From the NCBI RefSeq assembly GCF_013365535.1, contig NZ_CP053590.1, forward strand, positions 4,020,501 through 4,084,500: a DNA stretch of 64,000 nt. The letters are read 5' to 3'. Below are positions 24,125 through 32,042 of the stretch, one piece after another. A model generated the notes under the pieces. The model made no database searches, had not been told where the DNA came from, and saw only the letters and a program-made list of their open reading frames with translations. Position 1 is the stretch's first letter. Every line of letters begins with the position of its first letter. A program made the position numbers and the translations under genes. Origin of the DNA: Aquimarina sp. TRL1 (GTDB taxonomy: Bacteria > Bacteroidota > Bacteroidia > Flavobacteriales > Flavobacteriaceae).

Positions 24125-25957
24125 TTAATTATTTAAATAAAAACTCTCTAAAATAGTAATTGTTTTATCAGAGTTAGAGTCATAAAACTCTTTATACAAT
24201 ATTGAGATATATTCGGGGTATTCAGATTTATTTCTATAATTGAGTACTTCTTCCATTTTTGTTAATTCTCCTTGTAACATTTTATTAGCTGCTTCAGTAG
24301 TAATTTTTGAAATCTTATACCCTGTTTTTTTTCCATAGGAAAACACCCAATTTTTAACTGCTTGTAACCCTTTTGCTTTGGCGATATCCAAATCATGTTG
24401 TAAGGAATTTTCTAATTCCTCATCCCATTCAGATTTTACCCCTTGTATAAGTACTCCTGCAATCTTTAGAGCAAATGTAAACTTAATAACTAACGGATGG
24501 TTTTTAGTAAGTCCGATTAAAAAATCTAGGTTTAAAGGTTCATCAAAGGGAGAAGCTTCACTAACCCCTGCTTTCATTACATCTAATGCCTGTGTTATCG
24601 TGTCCACACCATTAAGAGCATTTTTTAAAAAACCTAATACCTTTATATGGGTCGCCCCATTTTTGCTAAAATAATCATATTGATTGATTCCTTTAGTAGT
24701 TCTTACTCCTTCAGGAGAACGGTAGGTAAAGTCTTTTCTGCGCTCAACATCTTTTATCAGGTCTCCTTCATTAGTATAGGTGTCTGATATATAAGTTTTA
24801 GATTTGGGGTTCTGATATACTTTGCCAAAATTATCTACTAATTTTCCTTTTTTTAGCTCTCCTATGGCAAAGTTATGAGTAATGTTATCTACTTTAGCAT
24901 TTACCACTTCGCCTATGGTTTCACTAACTTTATCTGTTACTTTCCCTTTTACATAATCGATACCAAAATTAAGAATTAGTAAATGATTACCATTATCACC
25001 TCGTCTAAACTCTGGTATATTAGCATCAATTAAACTAGGTTGTATATATAAGTCTCTAGTGTTATACCCCACTTTTAAGAAATCTCTTTGATTTCTGGGC
25101 ATAGTTGCTGATATGCTAGCACCATCATTTTTAGTATAAGAAATATCCCAGTACAACTCTATTTTTTGATCAATAGAGGGTTCGTCATGATCATCTGTTA
25201 TTACAGGCTCCCAACTATCATCTAGATCAACCTGTACCGTGGCAATACTTTTTCCCTCTACAGCTTCTACAATAGCATTTTTATATACAGGGTCATTGGG
25301 AAACTTAGAAGTATCATAGTTTAGGTTATCTACCCATAAAAAATGGTCATAATCAAATAGCTGTAACTGTAGTTCTCCCCCTGCGGGTATCTCAGCGGTT
25401 TCTACATGAAAGTACATACTTTGTCCTAATTCTAAAGCAATTTTTTTTCCGTCCTTTTCTTGTAGGTAGCGGTCTTTTCCTTCTCTGTCATACGACCACC
25501 AACCTGATACGATTCTGGGGTTTAAAACAGTTTCTTCCTCTCTTGGCGTCACTACCGCTTGATGTCTCTCCGGGTTCCATCTATTCTCATGGATCAGCTC
25601 ATTAAGATGTAATTCTCCCGCACTGATTCTAAAATCGATATAGGCAGTCTGTGCAGATTCGGCATCAAATGCTAAGTGGTAGTGTAATCCATGTGCATTA
25701 TAGAAATTAATAGTCGTTTCTACAGCACTCAAATCGTATTTATAGATGGTGATGGTTCCTTTCTTCATTAGAGAAGGTTGCAATACCCAATCCACTAATA
25801 CATCGTCCCGGGTCATAGGAACCCGAATATCGATAATCCCCGCAGTAATATAGGGATTGGGGCGTCCTGTATGATCTGCTGTCTGTGAGAACTCATAATC
25901 ACAGAGCAATAGCGGATATATCTTATTGTCTAGTACTAGTTCTGCTTTAAAGCCCAT
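24125..25957 (-). CDS. type VI secretion tube protein TssD (Hcp) fused to a putative effector domain
   Basis: The first ~120 of 610 residues match the Bacteroidota TssD/Hcp fold: MGFKAELVLDNKIYPLLLCD, YEFSQTADHTGRPNPYITAG, a D.VLVDWVLQPS strand, KKGTITIYKYD and AYIDFRISAGELHLNE. Normal TssD proteins end near 130, so about 480 residues are extra. The middle (about 140-290) is beta-rich with LQLQLFDYDHFLWVDNLNYD and GYNTRDLYIQPS, likely an adaptor. The C-terminus has a hydrophobic stretch (487-507, HPLVIKFTFALKIAGVLIQG) and a charged helical end; no known toxin motif is visible. I start at MGFKAEL because the family begins there; an upstream ATG at 26005 would add 16 residues. It would be loaded in the T6SS tube and delivered to neighbouring cells. 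Confidence 0.72.
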   Translation of the reverse strand: MGFKAELVLDNKIYPLLLCDYEFSQTADHTGRPNPYITAGIIDIRVPMTRDDVLVDWVLQPSLMKKGTITIYKYDLSAVETTINFYNAHGLHYHLAFDAESAQTAYIDFRISAGELHLNELIHENRWNPERHQAVVTPREEETVLNPRIVSGWWSYDREGKDRYLQEKDGKKIALELGQSMYFHVETAEIPAGGELQLQLFDYDHFLWVDNLNYDTSKFPNDPVYKNAIVEAVEGKSIATVQVDLDDSWEPVITDDHDEPSIDQKIELYWDISYTKNDGASISATMPRNQRDFLKVGYNTRDLYIQPSLIDANIPEFRRGDNGNHLLILNFGIDYVKGKVTDKVSETIGEVVNAKVDNITHNFAIGELKKGKLVDNFGKVYQNPKSKTYISDTYTNEGDLIKDVERRKDFTYRSPEGVRTTKGINQYDYFSKNGATHIKVLGFLKNALNGVDTITQALDVMKAGVSEASPFDEPLNLDFLIGLTKNHPLVIKFTFALKIAGVLIQGVKSEWDEELENSLQHDLDIAKAKGLQAVKNWVFSYGKKTGYKISKITTEAANKMLQGELTKMEEVLNYRNKSEYPEYISILYKEFYDSNSDKTITILESFYLNN

Positions 25958-26564
25958 ACTGTTGATGATTTGTGTTTCTATTGATAGCACAATATAACTA
26001 ATCATGTAATACTGTATACAATAGTATCCATTTTTTTTGCAGTAGTTTCAGTAAATAGTGTATCGATGCCCAGTATATAAAGCGTATTCTAGTTATTGGA
26101 AATGATCCTGGTTAATAGCTACTTGTTAAGAAGAAGAAGCACGTAAGGGGATAAAAGCAGTGTTTTTATGTAAAAAAGAACACACACACACTTAAACAGG
26201 GGTGAACCCCCATCGCAACCCCTTATAGCCTGTCTTATAGAGGATCGATGGGTGCTGATACTCCTTAGAACTCCTTATAGCACACGTTCTAAGCATTCCC
26301 GAACTGCTTCGAAGAATGCTTTTAATCAATCGAAACATTCATTTAATGCTTGTCTATCCACAGTTTTGGGCATAAGCCCCTTAATGAACGCCCTTTTTTC
26401 TATTATTTTGGGCAAACAGCTATGAACAGCAAGGTTTAGAACCCGTCCCGGAAGCCTTCGAAATATTAATTTAATGCTTCGAAATACTTTTTGCCGGGCT
26501 AGACCCTATAGCCGGAGGGGGTCGCCCCCTTGTTTACTGTATACAGCTGTGGAGATCAGTAGTT
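25958..26564. other. 607-bp non-coding block, less AT-rich, several hairpins
   Basis: No gene is supported. The part about 26195-26530 is visibly richer in G+C than its surroundings and holds stems at 26199-26211 (GGGG-TGAA-CCCC), 26291-26321 (AAGCATTC...GAATGCTT with inner CGAA/TTCG), 26368-26379 (GGGC-ATAA-GCCC) and 26516-26530 (AGGGGG-TCG-CCCCCT). An 11-bp sequence, TACTGTATACA, occurs near both ends (about 26009-26020 and 26535-26545). A CA-dinucleotide run lies near 26181-26192. Confidence 0.5.
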
Positions 26565-27023
26565 TTAAGAAAGGTTCACTGCGTCTAATTCTAAAAGATA
26601 AGGGGCAGCCCAACGACTATATTCTTCTTTTTTATTAATTGGTAAATCTTTCCAACCCGTAATTTTTCCACGGCATTGTTCGGCTCCACATTTACATAAA
26701 GAAGGAAAGTACTGAACTGTATAATTTCTCATAGCGTAATCAAATGTAATCTCTTCTCCTTTTAGAATATCTCTCATGGCTACAATATTGTGAGCCCCAG
26801 TGGGATTAACCTTAATACCACAATTAGGGTTACAAGAATGATTTACCATACGGATTATCTCATTATGGAATACAAATCTATCTAAACCTATTTGTGAGGC
26901 ATGTGAATGGTTAGCTGTTAGTTCTTTTTCTATTCTTCCAACTAGTACAGTTTCTTCTTTTTTATAAGAAATTTCAGCGAACACTCCATCTCCTTTTAAG
27001 GTTGTTTTTTTTACTTTATTCAT
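26565..27023 (-). CDS. SET-domain protein (putative lysine methyltransferase)
   Basis: This 152-residue protein is a compact SET domain. The hallmark motifs are all present: GDGVFAEISYKKEETV at the front, MVNHSCNPNCGIK (the NHSC pseudoknot), GEEITFDYAMRNY (the GE..FDY catalytic part), and a post-SET cysteine cluster CKCGAEQCRGKI. SET enzymes transfer a methyl group from S-adenosylmethionine to protein lysines; bacterial targets are mostly unknown. I start at ATG 27023 (MNKVKKTTLKGDG), which begins at the domain; the frame is open to 27086. The island's non-coding block lies downstream and a palindrome-bearing promoter region lies upstream. Cytosolic, apparently transcribed alone. Confidence 0.82.
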   Translation of the reverse strand: MNKVKKTTLKGDGVFAEISYKKEETVLVGRIEKELTANHSHASQIGLDRFVFHNEIIRMVNHSCNPNCGIKVNPTGAHNIVAMRDILKGEEITFDYAMRNYTVQYFPSLCKCGAEQCRGKITGWKDLPINKKEEYSRWAAPYLLELDAVNLS

Positions 27024-27142
27024 TATTCTTAATTTGTAAAATGTTTCTTTTATTGGTTGATTAAGACAATTAGATATATGTATCAAAACATATAGAGTCT
27101 ATATGTTTGATCAGGTAATAATAAAGAGAATAAACAAAAATA

Positions 27143-27162
27143 CCTTACGGTTTTCCGTAAGG
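27143..27162. promoter_or_regulatory. palindrome CCTTACGG-TTTT-CCGTAAGG upstream of the SET gene
   Basis: This is a perfect 8-bp inverted repeat with a 4-bp centre, about 120 bp before the SET-gene ATG. On the minus strand it is followed directly by TATTTTTG, a TAnnTTTG-type element (27142-27135). A near copy lies at 28486-28505 before the PLD-like gene in the same position relative to its promoter. Confidence 0.55.
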
Positions 27163-27220
27163 TGAAACCAATAAAAAAGGGGGAGGAACACTATGGTTTT
27201 ATAGGTGTTACATCCGGCAA

Positions 27221-27601
27221 CTAAATCAATAATAAAAAGAGAAAACAAACCTCCCATCGACATAGAAATTCATTCCACGTATAAAATTTCGGAACCCCTT
27301 TTGGATATTCGCAGAACTGCCCATTTTCTTTTCCGGGATAACCAGCACCTCCATATTTGGATACATTTGACTTAGGAATATAAGCAACCTCTATACTTCT
27401 ATGAATTCATTCTTAATTAATAACAGGAACAAAAGAAACTCGTTCTATATGTATGTCACTGAATACCGGGAAATGAAATGAGAGTTGATTTGCTAATTGT
27501 CCCATTCTGAAATTTACTCGTTTTATAATCTTACGATCTAAAGACTGATAATTATGATCAAAGCGACTTAATACATTTCGTACTGCTCTCTTTAGTGTTT
27601 T
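27221..27601 (-). pseudogene. decayed reading frame, unknown family
   Basis: On the minus strand one frame is open from 27601 to a stop at 27415-27413 (with LKRAVRNVLSRFDHNYQSLD and FHFPVFSDIHIERVSFVPVI), and after two stops continues open from about 27406 to a stop at 27223-27221 (IEVAYIPKSNVSKYGGAGYP, then ENGQFCEYPKGVPKFYTWNE). Both read like real protein but neither has an ATG start or full length. I interpret it as a decaying gene or two gene fragments. No family is recognised. Confidence 0.45.
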
Positions 27602-27669
27602 TTACTGAATATGTTATTTTTATCAGTCTATACTAATTACTGCAGAGCCACCCGATTTACTTCTTATTT

Positions 27670-28431
27670 TTAATTAATAGGCTCAGGGTACAATTGTTTT
27701 CCCCAATACTGTATGTCTCTTTCTGGTATATCAGAATGATGCAAGAGTTGGTACAGCTCTTCTTTGATCTCTTTTATCACATTAGGATCAGTTGTTCGTA
27801 TTCGGGTTTCATAGTTGTGTTTTGTTCCGCTTGCGGTAAAATTCAAGGAACCTAAATAGGCAATTTGATCGTCTATCAAATAAATTTTTCCATGAATAAA
27901 TGTATCACTTAATGCTGTCGTATCGGGTGACATATACACCTTAAAGGGAAAAAGCTGTGAATACCAATAGGAGTAGATTCTTTGGTTTTTTATTTTGTTC
28001 TTATAAAGCTTTATGATCAGTACCATTATACCAATAGGAATGAGCGCCAGGGCAATTTTTATATCTCTAAAGAAATAGGCAATTCCAATGCATATTGCTA
28101 GAAGCCCCAAGGTGATGTAGGTTAGAATTTTTGAAATATCTTTCCATTTTTCACGTTTTTCGACTGCTTCTCTGTCTGTTTCTTTATTTTGGAGAATCAG
28201 CTGATGTATATTTCTTTCATAATCCCCATAAAAATCTTCAATAGTGTCGGTTGTAATCAGTTCTATATCTAAGTTTCGTTTTCTGAAACGGATTAACTCA
28301 GCGATTAAAAATGGCGAAAGAAAGGGGGAAACAATTTTTATAGATTTTTTAGCGTTCCGGATATCATTTAGGAGTTTTTTTCCAGCTCCTTTTCCGATAT
28401 AAATATCACAATTAGCACCGTTGTAAAACAT
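27670..28431 (-). CDS. phospholipase-D-like protein with one HKD motif and two membrane segments
   Basis: This 253-residue protein begins with a strand-helix unit (NCDIYIGKGAGKKLLNDIRN, SIKIVSPFLSPFLIAELIRF) typical of the first half of PLD-type folds. Two membrane segments follow at about 108-150 (ILTYITLGLLAICIGIAYFF, IALALIPIGIMVLIIKLY). The C-terminal part holds the only HKD motif: HGKIYLIDDQIAYLGSLNFT. A single HKD motif means a dimer would be needed for activity, as in Nuc-type nucleases. I start at ATG 28431; the frame extends to a TTG at 28461, which lies about at the expected transcription start. Substrate (phospholipid or nucleic acid) is unknown. Confidence 0.75.
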   Translation of the reverse strand: MFYNGANCDIYIGKGAGKKLLNDIRNAKKSIKIVSPFLSPFLIAELIRFRKRNLDIELITTDTIEDFYGDYERNIHQLILQNKETDREAVEKREKWKDISKILTYITLGLLAICIGIAYFFRDIKIALALIPIGIMVLIIKLYKNKIKNQRIYSYWYSQLFPFKVYMSPDTTALSDTFIHGKIYLIDDQIAYLGSLNFTASGTKHNYETRIRTTDPNVIKEIKEELYQLLHHSDIPERDIQYWGKQLYPEPIN

Positions 28432-28485
28432 GCTGTTTTTTTTTATTGTTTTGATTGCCAATGATAAAGATAAAAAATAAAAGTA

Positions 28486-28505
28486 CCTTACGGAATTCCG
28501 AAAGT
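28486..28505. promoter_or_regulatory. near-palindrome upstream of the PLD-like gene
   Basis: CCTTACGG-AATT-CCGAAAGT is an imperfect copy of the palindrome at 27143-27162. On the minus strand it precedes an AT-rich stretch and TATCTTTA, close to the TAnnTTTG element, just before the PLD-like gene. Confidence 0.45.
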
Positions 28506-28613
28506 GAATATCGATAAAAAGAGGTATGGAGTACTGTGGTATTGTTGGAGAATATAATATCCTGGGAACGTTTATAAAGGAGACCTTCCATGCAGAAATA
28601 CTATGAATGGATA

Positions 28614-29525
28614 TTATGTATACAGATCTCCGTTTAGATATTTTAAACCAGAATCACAAACGACGGTTACAATTGTTTTTCCCTTTCCGATTATTTTTGC
28701 TCTTTGCAAAGCTGCCCATACATTGGCTCCAGAGGTGATGCCTCCAAAAATCCCTTCGGTTCTGGCTAATATTCTGGCGGTTTTATAGGCGTCTTTATCT
28801 GTTACGGCAATAATCTCATCAGCTAAATCCATTCTACAAATTGCAGGAATAAATCCGGCGCCCATTCCTTCGAGTCGATGTGTACCAGAAGTATCCCCTC
28901 CGGATAAGGTTCTGACATTATAAGGTTCTATAGGAATACATCTAATACCAGGAATTTCTTTTTTTAGTATTTCTGCATTTCCCGAAAAACAACCTCCCGT
29001 TCCTACACCTGTTATAAACTCATGGATGTTTGTTCCTAAAACATCCATTATCTCATACGCCATTTTGTGATACGCATTTCGATTATCGATGTTCTTAAAC
29101 TGGTCTGTATAGAAGGTGTTGGGCTGGGTTGCGAGTGCACTTACTTTTTTGATAGCTGTATCAATAACATTAGCTGTTATTTTTCCTTGTTCACTAGGAA
29201 CCAGATCTAATGTCGCTCCAAAAGCCCGCATTGTTTGTAGTTTTTCCTCAGAAAAGGCGTCCGATGATACAAAATGTGCTTTGTATCCTTTTATAGCACA
29301 GATCATCGCCAAAGAGCTTCCGGTACTTCCTCCTGTATAATCAACAACGGTTCCGCCAGCCTTTAATTCCCCTCGTTTTTCGGCACCTTCAATCATCGAT
29401 AATGCCATTCTGTCTTTCATGCTTCCTGTGGGATTTGCTCCTTCAAATTTGACATAAACAGTTGCACTATCTGTATCCGTTAGTTGTTGTAACCTGATAA
29501 GTGGGGTGTTTCCTATTCCTTCCAT
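28614..29525 (-). CDS. PLP-dependent cysteine-synthase-family enzyme
   Basis: This 303-residue protein is a fold-type II PLP enzyme of the cysteine synthase/cystathionine beta-synthase group. The PLP lysine is K37 in NPTGSMKDRM; the phosphate loop for PLP is TGGSTGSSLAM; the substrate/phosphate loop is GVGTGGCFSGNAEI and a serine near the end (VCDSGLKYL) contacts the pyridine nitrogen. Typical cysteine synthases have SVKDR and GTGGT; the SMKDR form suggests a CysM-like or specialised beta-replacement enzyme. The LysR gene is 208 bp upstream on the same strand. Substrate choice is uncertain. Confidence 0.82.
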   Translation of the reverse strand: MEGIGNTPLIRLQQLTDTDSATVYVKFEGANPTGSMKDRMALSMIEGAEKRGELKAGGTVVDYTGGSTGSSLAMICAIKGYKAHFVSSDAFSEEKLQTMRAFGATLDLVPSEQGKITANVIDTAIKKVSALATQPNTFYTDQFKNIDNRNAYHKMAYEIMDVLGTNIHEFITGVGTGGCFSGNAEILKKEIPGIRCIPIEPYNVRTLSGGDTSGTHRLEGMGAGFIPAICRMDLADEIIAVTDKDAYKTARILARTEGIFGGITSGANVWAALQRAKIIGKGKTIVTVVCDSGLKYLNGDLYT

Positions 29526-29733
29526 CTGAATTTTTTGAAATTGTGTACAAGATGATTAGATACTACAGATTGATTTTTATGATGTAGCGGGTATGGATAA
29601 AGATAAAAATAAAAAATAAACGCTATACGCTATCCCGTTTGATAGTTTGCAGGAAGAAAGCAAATAGTTTGTTTTGATAGATCCGGAGTTTGATGTATAG
29701 ATATTAACTGTTTTTAACTTCTGAATCAGATTT

Positions 29734-30621
29734 TTATTGATTAAATTTTTTTTTGATCTGCTTGATAAATGAATTTTCTATTTCTGCTGCCTTATTGAGA
29801 CTGGCAATAAACCAATTCCTTTGTCCTTGATTTGTTTTAAAAGGAATAATTTTTAGATAATTATTTTGTAAGAAAGGTTCGACAGCCCATTTTGCCATAA
29901 TAGAAATGCCTAAGTTCGCACTGACCAATTGTATGATAGCTTCTGTTAGTTGTATTTTTTGAACAGACTTCACCAGACTAAGATCGTTTCTCAAAATATT
30001 GGTTAAAACATAATTTCTTTCTTCAGGGATATCGTATAGAATTAGATTTTGATTTGCTAAGTCAGATAGTACGAGATTCTCAAAATCCCTCAAATCACTC
30101 TCTTTTGAGATAATAACAACCATTTCATCCGTTATTAAAGGGGCAAAGTGTATAGAAGGGCTATTTGACCGATTACTTACAATAGCCATATCAATTTTAC
30201 CCTCGAGAAGATATTGAAGAGGTTCTTTTGTAGCCTCAGTATTAATTTGAACATTTATATCCGGATTCTCTTTTCTGAATTCCTGAACAACTTTAGGTAA
30301 CCAATGATAGCAAGTGTAACATTCCGTTGTCAAACGGATTTTTTTCTTTTTCCCTTTTTTTAATTCTTCTAGTTCGGAGTTGAGAAGATGAAACGAGACT
30401 AATAATTTTTCAGAAGTTTCATAGAGTATTTGTCCGGCTTCTGTAAGAATCAGTTTTTTGTTTAATCGGTTGAAAATTTTAAGACCTATTTCTTCTTCCA
30501 GTTTTTTTAATTGATGACTTAATGCTGGTTGAGAAAGGAAGAGTTTTTCCGCAGCTTTGGTTACAGAACCTTCTTTTACAATAACATTGACCAGTTTTAA
30601 ATTTCGTAATGATATATCCAA
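29734..30621 (-). CDS. LysR-family transcription regulator
   Basis: This 295-residue protein is a full-length LysR-type regulator. The N-terminal winged helix-turn-helix covers residues 1-60 (LKLVNVIVKEGSVTKAAEKL, FLSQPALSHQLKKLEEEIGL). The linker helix and a periplasmic-binding-like effector domain follow (ECYTCYHWLPKVVQEFRKEN, GKIDMAIVSNRS, SANLGISIMAKWAVEPFL). It is divergent from the haloalkane dehalogenase gene across a 162-bp spacer. That spacer contains a LysR-type T-N11-A box with arms TTAT/ATAA at 30634-30648 and a plus-strand TACCTTTG element at 30682-30689. Regulation of the dehalogenase gene is therefore the simplest guess; the effector is unknown. Confidence 0.88.
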   Translation of the reverse strand: MDISLRNLKLVNVIVKEGSVTKAAEKLFLSQPALSHQLKKLEEEIGLKIFNRLNKKLILTEAGQILYETSEKLLVSFHLLNSELEELKKGKKKKIRLTTECYTCYHWLPKVVQEFRKENPDINVQINTEATKEPLQYLLEGKIDMAIVSNRSNSPSIHFAPLITDEMVVIISKESDLRDFENLVLSDLANQNLILYDIPEERNYVLTNILRNDLSLVKSVQKIQLTEAIIQLVSANLGISIMAKWAVEPFLQNNYLKIIPFKTNQGQRNWFIASLNKAAEIENSFIKQIKKKFNQ

Positions 30622-30633
30622 TATTCAATTTTT

Positions 30634-30648
30634 TTATTGATTTGATAA
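30634..30648. promoter_or_regulatory. candidate LysR-type binding box
   Basis: TTAT-N7-ATAA, a T-N11-A dyad, lies just upstream of the LysR start codon and 34 bp before the plus-strand TACCTTTG element (30682-30689) of the dehalogenase gene. Such AT-rich dyads arise easily by chance here. Confidence 0.35.
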
Positions 30649-30783
30649 AATTAATTCATTTTTTTTATGATAACAAAAAAATACCTTTGTCTGTAGAGTT
30701 TTAAGTACAATAAACACGGATTAAACTTTAAGTAATAAAAGGGGCTTTTTCTTACTTAAATTAATATTTATAAGACAAACATT

Positions 30784-31659
30784 ATGGAACAAAAAGCAGA
30801 GTCGACATCAGGTTATTATGAAATTTACGGGAGTAAGATACATGTGCTGGAATATGGGATAAAGGAGGGCAATCCTATTGTTTTTTTGCATGGAAACCCT
30901 TCTAATAGTTTTTTATGGAGAAATATTACGCCGTATGTAGAAGATACGGGGTATCGTATTATTGTTCCTGACCTTATAGGTATGGGGAAATCGGATAAAC
31001 CAGCGATTGATTACACTTTTATGGAACATTATGCATATGTAGAAAAGCTAATAAAACAAATGGAGCTTAAAAATATTATTCTGGTACTGCATGATTGGGG
31101 TTCAGCGTTGGGGTTTCACTATTATACGAATTATAAAGACAATGTAAGAGCAATCGTATTTATGGAAGGGATACTACAAGATATAAGTACTTTTTTTGAT
31201 AAAGATACGCAGGCTTTTTTCAAAAAACTGAGAGGAGAAAATGGCTATAAAATGATTGCAGAAGATAATATTTTCTTAAATGAAGTTTTACCTACTTGGG
31301 TTGTTAGAGAATTGACCCAGGAAGAACTGAGAGCGTATAAAGCTCCTTTTGAAACAGTAGAAAGCAGAAAACCTATTTGGAAATTCGTTTCTCAAGTACC
31401 GTTTGAAGGAAAACCAGAGTTAACAGCTGCTGTTGTAAAAAACTATAGAGAGCAATTACAAAAAGCTAATATTCCAAAATTATTTTTTTATGCAGAACCT
31501 GGAGCATTTATGCCAGTGCAGGTACGCAATTGGATTATTGAAAACATTCCAAATACGGAAGTCGTAAATATTGGTTCAGGAACACACTTTATTCAAGAGG
31601 ATAACCCAGAATTAATAGGAGAAAAAATTAGAGAATTTGTTCTAAAACTTAAGGGATAA
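30784..31659 (+). CDS. haloalkane dehalogenase (HLD-II type)
   Basis: This 291-residue alpha/beta hydrolase carries the complete haloalkane dehalogenase set. The nucleophile is D104 in VLHDWGSALG, the catalytic acid is E128 in IVFMEGILQD, the histidine is H268 in GSGTHFIQEDNPE, and the two halide-binding residues are N38 (HGNPSNSFLW) and W105. The Asp-His-Glu triad with the Asn+Trp pair defines subfamily II (DhaA/LinB); spacing is close to DhaA. The enzyme replaces a carbon-bound halogen by water, giving an alcohol and halide. It has no signal peptide. A divergent LysR gene probably controls it, and a terminator follows. The natural halogenated substrate is unknown. Confidence 0.88.
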   Translation: MEQKAESTSGYYEIYGSKIHVLEYGIKEGNPIVFLHGNPSNSFLWRNITPYVEDTGYRIIVPDLIGMGKSDKPAIDYTFMEHYAYVEKLIKQMELKNIILVLHDWGSALGFHYYTNYKDNVRAIVFMEGILQDISTFFDKDTQAFFKKLRGENGYKMIAEDNIFLNEVLPTWVVRELTQEELRAYKAPFETVESRKPIWKFVSQVPFEGKPELTAAVVKNYREQLQKANIPKLFFYAEPGAFMPVQVRNWIIENIPNTEVVNIGSGTHFIQEDNPELIGEKIREFVLKLKG

Positions 31660-31738
31660 TATCATATGTTTAGTAGTGTAAATGGTATAATGTTCGGGCT
31701 CAAATGTTTTTGAATATTTTTATATTATTTTATAAATG

Positions 31739-31767
31739 GTAGTCAGATAATGGCTACTATTTTTTTA
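31739..31767 (+). terminator. intrinsic terminator after the dehalogenase gene
   Basis: GTAGTC (31739-31744) pairs with GGCTAC (31752-31757) with one wobble pair, followed by TATTTTTTTA. Confidence 0.65.
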
Positions 31768-31998
31768 TCTGATATGGATGTTTGTTTTGATTAGTCAATG
31801 ATACCGATCAAAAAGAAAAGAGGGAGGAAGCTATTATTTCTCAAAGTCAGAAAAAAATCAGATAAAGATCCTGATTCCTGAAATGTATACTGGCGGGTCT
31901 AATCGATTGTATAGCAGTGTTTTTTGCGAGGTGTATAAAAACAAACAGATGGTGTTCTGATCAGGGGAGGAGTACCCTTGTTACTAAAAATAGAATTA

Positions 31999-32027
31999 TT
32001 GCGGATCAATGCGTACTTTTACCTTTG
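31999..32027 (+). promoter_or_regulatory. promoter of the menaquinone operon
   Basis: TTG (31999-32001), an 18-bp spacer and TACCTTTG (32020-32027) match the Bacteroidota promoter pattern exactly. The ATG at 32043 would leave a leader of only about 9 nt. Confidence 0.75.
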
Positions 32028-32042
32028 AAAATTGACGTATAG

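Larger units (their letters stand above)
27087..27669. other. 583-bp region with a decayed reading frame and a palindrome
   Basis: There is no intact gene. It holds a perfect hairpin at 27143-27162 and two adjoining minus-strand reading-frame fragments at 27221-27601, described separately. Confidence 0.6.
31660..32042. other. 383-bp spacer between the dehalogenase gene and the men operon
   Basis: It holds the dehalogenase terminator at 31739-31767 and the men-operon promoter at 31999-32027. The middle, 31768-31998, shows nothing I can support. Confidence 0.6.

Noticed and set aside
17288..26005. Prophage or integrative element as explanation for the island
   Set aside because: No integrase, terminase, capsid, relaxase or attachment repeat at tRNA genes is visible; only lipoproteins and small proteins.
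26181..26192. CA dinucleotide run as a possible phase-variation tract
   Set aside because: It is short and lies about 220 bp upstream of tssD outside any recognised promoter element, so slippage control is not supported.
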